Of a stretch of 64,000 bases of DNA, positions 62,101-64,000 are shown in pieces; the stretch's first letter is position 1; each line of letters opens with the position of its first letter. Location of the stretch: NCBI RefSeq assembly GCF_025949665.1, contig NZ_JAPDFT010000005.1, positions 124,001-188,000 of the forward strand. Direction: 5' to 3'. This DNA comes from Chryseobacterium viscerum. Its GTDB lineage: Bacteria > Bacteroidota > Bacteroidia > Flavobacteriales > Weeksellaceae. The translations under genes were made by a program, and so were the position numbers. The notes below the pieces were generated by a model, which saw only the letters and a program-made list of their open reading frames with translations, had not been told where the DNA came from and searched no databases.

Positions 62101-64000
62101 GAAACGGAGCATTCTTATTGGAGAGCCATTACAAATACGGTTGCAGAGAGCAATACTATTCTCACAGCATTATCTTCTCCTGAATATCATTCTTCCAGCC
62201 TTATTCTGAATGCAGGATATACAGAAAAACTGATCAGGGAAGTACATCACGTATACCATACCCAGATCAATGATCTACTCTTATCTGCACTGGCTTCTGC
62301 GCTTTCAGACCTTACAGGAGTATCAGCTCATGCTGTTCTGCTTGAAGGGCATGGGCGTGAAGATGTATTTGGAAATATGGATATTACAGAAACCGTTGGT
62401 TGGTTTACTTCTATGTATCCACTTCTTCTAAAGTCAGGAAATGATGTAAAAGATACTGTAATTCTGACCAAAGAATCTCTGAGAAGTATTCCAAATAACG
62501 GAATTGGGTACGGAAGCCTTGTTGGATATACAGAAAGAGAACTTCCAAAGATCAGTTTCAATTATCTTGGACAGCTTGACCAGGAAGAAAGTACAGGAGA
62601 GAAAACCTGGTATATTGCCGGAGAAGACAGCGGAAAATCTATGGGAGACAAGAACCGTGATAATGATATCATTACGGTGAACGGAGCCATTACAGACGGA
62701 CAGCTTCGATTCGGAATTTCAGGATATCTTTCACAGGATCAGATTGATCTTCTGGCAGAAAGACTGAAAGAATACATTCAACAAACGGTTGATGAATTAA
62801 CAACCGAAAAAAGAAACTGGCTTACCCCGTCAGATACTGGAAATATTGTTGGAAAAGAACAATTGATGCAAATCCAGGAGTCAGGAGAAGTTGAGGGCGT
62901 TTACCTTGCCAACAGTTTACATGAAGGATTTGTATATCATGCCTTAAGTCAGGGAGATAAAGATGATGCTTACAGAGTACAGATTGTATGGGATTATCTT
63001 GCTGAAATCAACCCTGATCTCCTTAAAAAAGCATGGTCATATGCCCAGAATCAGCTTCCGACACTGAGACTTAGATTTGAATGGAGTGAAGAGATTGTAC
63101 AGGTTATTGATAAAAAAGGAATACTGGACTGGCGTTATCAGGATATTCAGGATATGACTGAAGAGGATCAGGAATCTTTAATTACAAAAACGACTCAAAA
63201 AGACCGTTTTGAGATATATGATCTGTCCAAAGGAAGTTTGTTCAGAGTCTACCTGTTCAAACGCTCAGACAAACGTTATACCTGTTTGTTCAGCAATCAC
63301 CATGCTATTCTTGACGGCTGGAGTATGCCCGTATTCCTTACGATGATTCATGAAGCATACCTCGCATTAATCAAAGGAAATACTCTTTCTCCGGCTCTGG
63401 ATACAGCCTATGCCGAAGCGCAAAAGTATCTTCAGGAGAATAAAAACAGGAACGGAGACTTCTGGAAAAACTATATGGGACTTCTTGAAGATCAGGAAAA
63501 CCTGAATTGCCTGGTTAAAGAATCCCAGAAACATATTGATCTTGCCGAATATAAGCATATTGTAGACCATCAGGCAGTGAAGATGCTGATTGTAGGCGAG
63601 CAATATCAAAACCTGAAAAAATTCACGTCTGATAACGGACTTACAGTCAATGCTGTACTCCAGTTCTTATGGCATAAACAGCTTAGCTTATATAGCAATA
63701 GTGCAACAACTGTTGTAGGAACTACTGTATCAGGACGAAGCATTCCGGTAGATGGAATAGAATCCTCTGTAGGGCTTTACATCAATACACTGCCATTAAT
63801 TGTGAATCATGAAGATGGCAAAATAATAGATCGTATTGCAGAAATTCAGCACAGAATCAGTGAATTGAATACCCATAGCGGTGTCAACCTGGCAAGTCTT
63901 CAGCATGATGGACGCAGAATTTTCAGCAGTTTATTCGTGTATGAAAACTATCCGGTACCTAACGGAGAGGATGATAATGAGCTGAAAACATTAGGATTTG
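41131..64000 (+). CDS. Giant non-ribosomal peptide synthetase, 3' end beyond window
   Basis: An open frame of 7623 complete codons that runs off the window. The start is the first in-frame ATG after a stop at 41077. The frame was checked at many points and stays in register with core motifs. Domain order: C(starter)-A-T-C-A-T-C-A-T-E-C-A-T-C-A-T-C-A-T-E-C, i.e. six complete elongation units and part of a seventh. Every T domain has its Ser (residues 1000, 2061, 3121, 4626, 5677, 6747). Every internal C domain keeps HHxxxDG, both E domains keep HHxxxDxxSW, and all A domains show YTSGTTG(L/M)PKG and NGKLDR. No thioesterase, reductase, methylation or cyclisation domain is seen within the window. 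The upstream PPTase should activate it. The peptide is predicted to be N-acylated with D-residues at positions 3 and 6. Product not recognised. Confidence 0.95.
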   Translation, partial: MEAFPMKLTPYQSIFFNEWMLNPSRSDYNIIFDQSMAGSIDIQRLNISLIRFVNNQLLVNSNVISKSGELFWKRRPLLSENDQILTFIPRELGLEEILDFALQPFDLEKEQLARFYAIQLDNGGYRIIHIFSHILVDGLSANSIYTELSTYYNDPVYENPINITEQAKLYESLRTQLEDTLAKGKSEMSNFWKTNLNEVENIGFKFLKTRPLESASEKNKALPKNPVSELRFSISESIFSKVRQLTSKYKLTPYTYGQLVLAVLLHKISGVDNFVINYPVGITEGQDFIFGAHINTVLKGYRFNKDTSLQDLIDQNIEYTNQLKISKARYFPVEELISYAPTSDILEYGFVQTSLKDVVIHYEGTSDVIINSDLNVDLVGKLSFEQEVRNGQLNYKVRYANQDLSTELVFNFTKIYQRLFVEILDELLEGNPGNSISNYKLLDTETFQTIIHDWNDTGSDNPSDKTIHQLFEEQVERTPDQTALVYHATKLSYRELNERSNRLANYLVKTYDLQPDDLIPLCLERSENMLIAILAVLKSGAAYVPIDPSYPSDRIEHILQDTRAKIILTQNSAIDKVQTAISDIIALDDYAFQNILEGMNPDNLSIQVNPDNLAYVIYTSGTTGLPKGVMIEHRNVINLVNQVQDAYGYSKGEKITAYTSYVFDVSVSEFFNALLYGNELHILGENIKKDADLISRYLIDNQIAYAYLPPVMLSVLPRIEYPSLKGLLYAGEPCDYETGKYWSEYTKLYNLYGPTEATIYAVYKQIQHGDVHLIGRPVGNTKAYILDNDFQPVPIGAVGELYLGGAGIARGYLNRPDLTTERFIKNPFQGENERLYKTGDLVRWLPDGNIEYIGRNDFQVKIRGYRIELEEIENKLHQFPGVKQSVVLVKENKTGMKYLAGYYVSDEELNIEELTVFLSESLPEYMIPGAFVQLTELPLTVNGKLDRKQLPEPEFTGNREYTAPQNELQERLCQIYGEILGLNSETISIYDDFFRLGGNSIMAIKLISKIQYELKLQANVSMVFSHKTIVSLAEVLSGENNIDKQEKIVPLEVTSEEDQRLSFAQERLWFIEKFEEGSNVYNIPMVFKLGTHVQTEFLQQSFEMLIQRHEVLRSMIRSTEEGMGYQVVTDQNIQLSVKEVQTREELDEEINNANNKIFNLEEELPLNVVLFRLKDQKYVSVVVHHIAFDGWSTDIFIKEINSIYHCLAEGKTPELPVLNIQYKDFALWQRNYLKGDTLDQQIIYWKDKLNEFQTLDLPLDFKRPAQTSYEGATEYFNLPADLVTNLRELSKELGVSLYSVMLSGYSLMLSAYSGQDDIIVGSPVANRHHAGLENIIGFFVNTLALREKIDPNQELKDFILQVSQSVMEAQSHQDLPFEKLVEELKIDQDMSRHPIFQVMFGLQNFEEGIYSAHTDEAILLPFDGNINYQTAKFDLTMMIDDHGEEVWGIFNYAASLFNRDTILRMKDTYVLLLEQLVDLRNKKEESSKINGLSFMTKEEHKKIIVDQNTSESCPETYTIHRLFEDQVQKNPDRTALVYQNIRLSYQELNVRANRLAHFLIETYNLQAEDMVPLFLERSEDMIIAILAVLKTGAAYVPMDPSYPADRIRHILDDTNAEIILTQEKISEKIQNIDLTKNIISLDDVSFRDVIEKSNAENPETENKSDKLAYVIYTSGTTGMPKGVMIEHRNVVNVVTQIREAYGFSENEKITAFTSYVFDVSVSEFFNTLLYGNELHILDETIKKDADSISRYLLDHQIAYAYLPPVMLSVLPRIEYPDLKGLLYAGEPCDYETGKYWSEYTSLYNLYGPTEVTIYATYKKVEHGDVHLIGHAVENTSVYVLDGLHRPVPVGAVGELYLGGVGIARGYLNRPELTSERFILNPFQTEEQKVYSKNGKLYKTGDLVKYHADGELEYIGRNDFQVKIRGYRIELGEIENKLQQNPVIRQSVVLAKTNKAGMKYLVGYYVSDAAIESHEISEFLAETLPEHMIPSVYVHLEKLPLTINGKLDRKQLPEPEFTISSEYTAPENELQKKLCQVYADVLGLNTSVIGIHDDFFRLGGNSIMAIRLISSIKKALNVSIGVAVVFTHKTVASLSHVIGSKVDAGYQENIVPIKVSSPEEQLLSFAQERLWFIENFEGGSNAYNVPMAFRLNKEIQLDVLQRSLETVVMRHEVLRSVIRAAESGIGYQVVTDLIPEFKYREVGTKEELEKNIDQCAHKVFRLEEEIPVETTVFRWEENHYLSVVIHHIAFDGWSADLFLKEIQTVYNALVKGGYPQLPELKIQYKDFALWQRNHLTGETLEKQISYWKNNLEDFEALSLPLDFKRPANISYDGATAHFSLSLEVGSGLRKLSREWGVSLYSVMLGGYYLMLSAYSGQDDIVVGSPIANRHHEGLEDMIGFFVNTLALREKINAEQDLKDFILQISKSVTDAQSYQELPFEKLVDELDIEQDTSKHPVFQVMFGVQSFGMNADHEAVFTPLHHEVNYQAAKFDLTTMIDDGEETIRGIFNYATSLFKKETVLRMQGTYLLLLNQLAAIGESSYKKIKINEFRLLEDSNYSQITEGWNETISDYASDKTIQQLFEDQVVKTPDATALVYQNIEWSYRELNKRSNRLANYLISTYNLQPDDLIPLCLERSENMLMAMMAVLKAGAAYVPMDPSYPSERIEHILQDTKARLILGQESTMKQLENNAVDVIALDEVVFQATLETFDVNNPVTNVKANNLAYVIYTSGTTGMPKGVLIEHKGVANLIQQHAKEYGFLSDQCIQQKNCLWYANYVFDAHVAELYPALVHGQSVHLLNKETQADLIGLQQYIKENNISIATIPPVLLTKEYILPLETLLVAGDITNPQVMALYKEHGIDLVNAYGPTESTVCATLHHYNEDENPLNIGGPIGNVSVYVLDQHVRPVPVGAVGELYIGGAGIARGYLNRPELTEERFIANPFQTLDQKTKGENERLYKTGDLVRWLPNGELEYIGRNDFQVKIRGYRIELGEIENKLLTYPGIRQSAVLAKENKGGLKYLAGYYVSENPIDSVRLSEYLSESLPEYMVPGVFVHLTSLPLTVNGKLDRRALPEPDFTGNKEYTAPETVLQKKLCQIYGEVLGLSSDSISIHDDFFRLGGDSIISIQLVGRIRQQLEVRLSVKEVFAARTTASLALLIENKKTEEETHIVAEQGLLQGEVPLLPIQEWFFHQIESGYLEDFNHWNQAFLINVPKLDKELLEQSVKYLIERHDALRLQYHIQKGEYIQEYGEIKIPSVNYLNISGLNQEELSTIFTHWQSHFNIERGALYNVGYIDGYQDSSARVYFAFHHLIIDAVSWRIITEDLKNIYQSLEKGDTKSLASHIKGTSYRQWAEAVKTYRSESQEQELLFWNTIAETVEENNRNLENFVSENYQENQLIISEETTQKLIRGIHHVYNTQINDVLLSALSLSLSELTGHENHSVVLESHGREEIFGHLDITETVGWFTSMYPMLLKKGDDWANTVVETKETLRSIPHNGIGYGSLMGYTEQELPKISFNYLGQLDQETGEKSWFIAAEDSGLSIGNKNKDTYYISINGAVIDGKLQFKVAGYLKDDQISLFSESFKTKIEEVVHQFSQTNRNFLTPSDVDYIVEEAQLADIQKEGEIEGVYLANSLQEGFVYHALNQGETDDAYRVQLIWDYFAEINAEKLKKSWELTQERYPALRIRFNWNGEIVQVIDKKGNLDWRYQDISGINEEAQNGLIEKITQKDRFEVYDLSKGNLFRIYLFKRGESHYSCLLSNHHAILDGWSLPVILNSVHESYLQLNKNHQPEFIADTAYTDTQKYLQQNKELSRSFWKSYMDQVEDQEDLTNLLKESQRHTDLGIYKHIKDHQDVELLIEGEQYQQLKEFTQTNGFTVNAVLQYLWHHQLKIYSNSEVTVVGTTVSGRNLPIDGIESSAGLYINTLPLIVNHEEGKIKDHIVKLQENISELNGHSDVNLASLQRDGRRIFSSLFVYENYPVPQGENNNDLGFVFRDAVERLDYPLGVTAFERDEKVSLVVSYEGCLFGRKMMNQLLKGIQTTLNQLLEKPEMASEDLSYITLEDQEKITIDWNNTWTEFPTGKTIQSMFEAQAAKTPDRIALVYQDVTLSYKELNERANHLANYLNNHYNLQPDDLVPLCLERSENMLIAILAVLKSGAAYVPMDPTYPTDRIQHILQDTQAKIVITQNSVEAKFNEIHSEKAEILLLDDEKLIKKLENRSIENPVTQTQADDLAYVIYTSGTTGMPKGVMIEHRGVINLVSDLYARYDLNESEIILQFANYVFDASVEQIFLGLLNGCQLLFIDNQEMLNEEEYIRKLKDYKVTYLPFTPSVLQNIDVTTVESVRTLDSGGEALPADLHSKLKNGNFLFVNSYGPTEVTITSLVNTNREINCIGRPLNNTSVYVLDQFYRPVPVGAVGELYIGGVGVARGYLNRPELTEERFISNPFQTEEQKSRVENSRIYKTGDLVRWLPDGNIDYIGRNDFQVKIRGFRIELGEIENRLLQYPGIRQGTVLVKENSAGLKYLVGYYIADGSIDTHLISEFMSETLPEYMVPAAFVHLTTLPLTINGKLDRKQLPEPEFTINKEYTTPQSELQKKLVEIYGEVLGLSAENISIHDDFFRLGGNSIMAIKLISKIKQNIDLQVNVAKIFSNKTVVALEKVLMDDNNPTEQISIQHVEVNTPEEQRLSFAQERLWFIEAYEKGSNAYNIPMAAVLDDKTDIEALCTALKAVVKRHEVLRSVIRTTEEGVGYQVVTDLLPEIKRTEVYTREELDHHINQCANKVFNLDEEIPVHIEFFTFENQNYISIVIHHIAFDGWSADIFLNEVQTIYNNLIKGETSELSALKIQYKDFALWQRNYLTGDRMEQQISYWKSQLEDFQNLDLPTDFRRPLQISYEGENLYFNLTIEQGEKLRNLSKDLGVSLYSVMLGGYYLMLSAYSGQDDIVVGSPIANRHHAGLEDIIGFFVNTLALREKIDPKQSLKDFILQVSKSVTDAQSHQDLPFEKLVDELGIEQDTSRHPVFQVMFGLQNETVLIQNNEAIFYPFDGQLGYQVAKFDLTTMIDDNGENIHGMFNYAKAVFSRETIQNMIDSYLFLLNQIAETDEYETTQLSELDLVPQENYKKITENWNTIRKEYPSEMTIHELFEQQVEKTPHQTALVYQNVRLSYKELNEKANRLANHLIEAYDLQPDDLIPLCLERSENLLIAILAVLKAGAAYVPMDPSYPADRIRHILKDTGAKIVVAEENTADKTEHSNVITLDEVSFKALLETADSNNPVTNTKSTDLAYVIYTSGTTGLPKGVMIEHRGVINLIGSMIKAHRLEEYKEVGCYSNYVFDAFVYEAFPVLCNGNTLWLYSNDLRTSVGELNEYINENKIEVSFIPPVLLREIVENGTSLQLIFAGGESFPALDQNIDDIILINEYGPTEGTVCSTLHYYKEDYNALNIGGPIDNMSVYVLDQHLRLVPEGAVGELYISGAGIARGYLNRPELTEELFIANPFQTREQKERGENNRLYKTGDLVRWLANGELEYIGRNDFQVKIRGHRIELGEIENTLQQYPEIKQTVVLAKENQAGLKYLAGYYVSESVIDSDVLSDHLSASLPEYMIPAVFVHLNSLPLTINGKLDRRALPEPEFTGGKEYTAPETDLQKKLTEVYGEVLGIPSETISIHEDFFRLGGNSIMAIKLISKIRQVLGVQIAVAAVFSHKTIASLSHILADENNTAEQIVITPVKVESPEEQRLSFAQERLWFIENYEGGSSAYNIPMVFRLDEKTDLQSLCKALDAVVMRHEVLRSVIRMTNDGLGWQSVVDDIPVIHQQEVKTMAELEEKASHIANKIFNLEQELPVNIHIFKLENDYYLSVVIHHIAFDGWSAGIFLKEVIHMYEAIKEEKAHNLPALKVQYKDFALWQRNYLTGERLNTQVNYWKNKLSGFQNLDLPSDFKRPAQMSYDGDSIYFHISEEQSQKLRELSKDLGVSLFSILLGGYYLMLSAYSGQDDIVVGSPIANRHHPGLEDIIGFFVNTLALRETIDPEQNINDFIRQISTSVTEAQAYQDLPFEKLVEELGVEKDTSRHPVFQVMFGLQSFGENLSGNQSILHPFEGKMDYEVAKFDITTMIDDSDETIHGMFNYAQSIFSGETVKNMMNSYLFMLEQIADTKGKQEFTLAQLALISQEQQQSVSKLWASETYYSDQNTIHGLFEAQAEKTPDHTAVVYQEARLSYKELNERSNRLANYLIKNYDLQPDDLVPLCLERSEDILVAILAVLKAGAAYVPMDNSYPVERIKHILDDTGAKIVLAHHSSAQSVKEACGGAAAMLILNSPEVVETLQNSSISNPVPQAEPHHMAYVIYTSGTTGMPKGVMQEHRNVVRLFSATDHWYQFNDQDVWSLFHSYVFDFSVWEIWGALLYGGKLLVPSSEQTKDTNLFFSLCLKEGLTVLNQTPTAFYQFIDTALQREEQLAELRYVIFGGEALNLASLKPWYERYRSKPELINMYGITETTVHVTYKKLSAEDLNKASLIGENIPDQAVYILDNHLRAVPVGAVGELYVGGAGIARGYLNRPELTAERFIKNPFQTLEQKESGKNRILYKTGDLVRYLPDGELEYIGRNDFQVKIRGYRIELGEIENRLLEYPEIRQAVVLDKENKAGMKYLVGYYVSDAALKVEKITAFLSEVLPEYMVPAAFVHLTSLPLTINGKLDRRQLPEPEFTGGKEYTAPQNGLQEKLCQIYGEVLGLDASGIGIHDDFFRLGGDSIISIQLVSRIRQRLETRISVKDVFASKSVQNISELIENKAKEEQTRILTEQGQLTGHLAFLPIQEWFFQLVEEGYVGDLNHWNQSFLIKVPELNRNLLEQSVKLLIEKHDAFRIHYPKENGKYTQQYGINTIPEIKYLDASEAQLEELSGILTEWQAQFDIEQGPLFQIGYIAGYEDGSARIFFGLHHLIIDAVSWRIITEDIKNIYQTLEKGNTLEVPVKGSSYRQWIDAIKTYKLDNPESRETEHSYWRAITNTVAESNTILTALSSPEYHSSSLILNAGYTEKLIREVHHVYHTQINDLLLSALASALSDLTGVSAHAVLLEGHGREDVFGNMDITETVGWFTSMYPLLLKSGNDVKDTVILTKESLRSIPNNGIGYGSLVGYTERELPKISFNYLGQLDQEESTGEKTWYIAGEDSGKSMGDKNRDNDIITVNGAITDGQLRFGISGYLSQDQIDLLAERLKEYIQQTVDELTTEKRNWLTPSDTGNIVGKEQLMQIQESGEVEGVYLANSLHEGFVYHALSQGDKDDAYRVQIVWDYLAEINPDLLKKAWSYAQNQLPTLRLRFEWSEEIVQVIDKKGILDWRYQDIQDMTEEDQESLITKTTQKDRFEIYDLSKGSLFRVYLFKRSDKRYTCLFSNHHAILDGWSMPVFLTMIHEAYLALIKGNTLSPALDTAYAEAQKYLQENKNRNGDFWKNYMGLLEDQENLNCLVKESQKHIDLAEYKHIVDHQAVKMLIVGEQYQNLKKFTSDNGLTVNAVLQFLWHKQLSLYSNSATTVVGTTVSGRSIPVDGIESSVGLYINTLPLIVNHEDGKIIDRIAEIQHRISELNTHSGVNLASLQHDGRRIFSSLFVYENYPVPNGEDDNELKTLGF
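41146..42480 (+). other. NRPS starter-type condensation domain
   Basis: Residues about 6-450. It precedes the first A domain, the position of domains that attach a fatty acyl (lipo-initiation) or accept a residue from a separate protein. The active-site motif reads SHILVDG: the second, catalytic His (133) and Asp/Gly are kept, but the first His of HHxxxDG is Ser132. It lacks the LSFAQERLWF entry motif of the internal C domains. N-acylation is the likeliest role. Confidence 0.7.
42526..44230 (+). other. NRPS module 1: A1-T1
   Basis: The A domain (about residues 466-954) has YTSGTTGLPKG at 618 and LYKTGDLVR. The specificity residues, read by alignment to the GrsA positions, are D V S Y L A L I Y K (first Asp at residue 664). 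I do not recognise this code. The T domain carries LGGNSIM with Ser1000. Confidence 0.8.
44311..47420 (+). other. NRPS module 2: C-A2-T2
   Basis: The C domain (about 1061-1490) has LSFAQERLWF and HHIAFDG at 1184, the type that joins two L-residues. A2 (about 1518-2010) has the pocket D V S Y L A L I Y K (Asp1718), identical to A1 in all ten positions, and long stretches around it are also shared. T2 has GGNSI with Ser2061. Modules 1 and 2 should load the same residue. Confidence 0.8.
47494..51950 (+). other. NRPS module 3: C-A3-T3-E
   Basis: The C domain (about 2122-2550) has HHIAFDG at 2245. The A3 (about 2576-3070) pocket reads D A A T L A A V C K (Asp2779), close to Phe/Tyr codes such as D A W T I A A V C K, so an aromatic residue is likely. 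T3 has the GGDSI form (Ser3121) that goes with epimerisation. The E domain (about 3181-3607) has HHLIIDAVSW at 3308. Confidence 0.8.
52003..55110 (+). other. NRPS module 4: C(D-accepting)-A4-T4
   Basis: The C domain (about 3625-4060) has HHAILDG at 3761 and an N-terminus unlike the other C domains (GVYLANSLQEGFVYHAL), as expected for one that follows an E domain and uses a D-configured donor. The A4 (about 4083-4574) pocket reads roughly D A E P D G S I T K (Asp4284); two acidic side chains suggest a basic substrate such as Lys, Orn or Arg. T4 has GGNSI (Ser4626). Confidence 0.75.
55189..58270 (+). other. NRPS module 5: C-A5-T5
   Basis: The C domain (about 4687-5120) has HHIAFDG at 4810. The A5 (about 5140-5630) pocket reads D A Y F I A E V C K (Asp5336), not a code I know. 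Its flanks resemble A3 (LHYYKEDYNALNIGGP against LHHYNEDENPLNIGGP), so A3 and A5 appear to be related domains. T5 has GGNSI (Ser5677). Confidence 0.75.
58342..62860 (+). other. NRPS module 6: C-A6(Thr)-T6-E
   Basis: The C domain (about 5738-6170) has HHIAFDG at 5861. The A6 (about 6190-6694) pocket reads D F W N I G M V H K (Asp6391), exactly the classical threonine code, with the matching NMYGITE core. T6 has GGDSI (Ser6747). The E domain (about 6805-7244) has HHLIIDAVSW at 6934 and should convert L-Thr to D-allo-Thr. Confidence 0.88.
62890..64000 (+). other. NRPS module 7: C(D-accepting), partial
   Basis: Residues about 7254 to 7623, cut by the window end. HHAILDG is at 7390. The domain closely follows the module 4 C domain (GVYLANSLHEGFVYHAL), as expected directly after an E domain. 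The assembly line therefore continues for at least one more residue. Confidence 0.85.

Noticed and set aside
41598..63609. More than a dozen open frames of 60-140 codons on the minus strand across 41.6-63.6 kb
   Set aside because: They lie antisense to the NRPS, recur at equivalent positions in different modules, and carry no start or family signal. They are shadows of conserved codons in the sense strand.
41131..64000. Possible frameshift or pseudogene state of the NRPS, since so long a frame invites errors
   Set aside because: The reading register was checked at core motifs in every module and does not change, and every catalytic residue needed is present.
1..64000. tRNA, rRNA, CRISPR arrays, insertion sequences, attachment sites
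   Set aside because: No cloverleaf-like sequence, regularly spaced repeats, transposase motif or flanking terminal inverted repeats were noticed. A covariance-model search was not possible here.

Overview
The window looks like chromosomal DNA of a flavobacterium, most likely Chryseobacterium or a close relative in the Weeksellaceae. This rests on the low GC content, the near absence of Shine-Dalgarno sites, promoter-like TAnnTTTG elements typical of Bacteroidetes, a PorW/SprE-type secretion lipoprotein, a fused MurF-alanine racemase, and a cap-less tdk. No rRNA, tRNA, CRISPR array, insertion sequence or prophage gene was seen.

Layout. Positions 1-11071 hold housekeeping genes: the 3' part of a T9SS lipoprotein (porW/sprE), tsaB, an SDR dehydrogenase, yraN, a beta-propeller lipoprotein, an LD-carboxypeptidase with a LysE-type permease, rnr with a small membrane protein, and rpiB. 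Positions 11072-17316 look origin-proximal. A 640-bp gene-free stretch lies between divergent rpiB and pgk. After pgk comes a 1.4-kb AT-rich gap that appears to contain decayed copies of the neighbouring methyltransferase gene. Then mnmG (gidA) is bracketed by two perfect 16-bp parS sites. Positions 17317-23104 form a minus-strand run: ybeY, a patatin/beta-barrel protein, murF-alr and tdk. Positions 23166-32626 read mainly rightwards: an acidic repeat protein, rsmI, a WG-repeat protein, fabG, a polytopic membrane protein, guaC (minus strand), and a three-gene unit of an Lgt-like membrane protein, a small membrane protein and a radical SAM enzyme with tetraether-synthase-like cysteine motifs. 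Positions 32684-37075 hold surE, a tiny membrane protein, a tail-specific protease and sodC.

The last 27 kb are the accessory highlight. A Sfp-type phosphopantetheinyl transferase and two related secreted proteins precede one uninterrupted open frame from 41131 to the end of the window (7623 complete codons, still open). It encodes a giant non-ribosomal peptide synthetase. In order it carries a starter-like C domain, six adenylation/carrier modules, two epimerisation domains (modules 3 and 6) and the condensation domain of a seventh module. The A6 pocket reads exactly as the classical threonine code. A1 and A2 have identical pockets, A3 resembles aromatic codes, and A4 carries acidic residues that suggest a basic substrate. 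An N-acylated peptide of at least seven residues, with D-residues at positions 3 and 6, is the simplest prediction. The product is not one I recognise.
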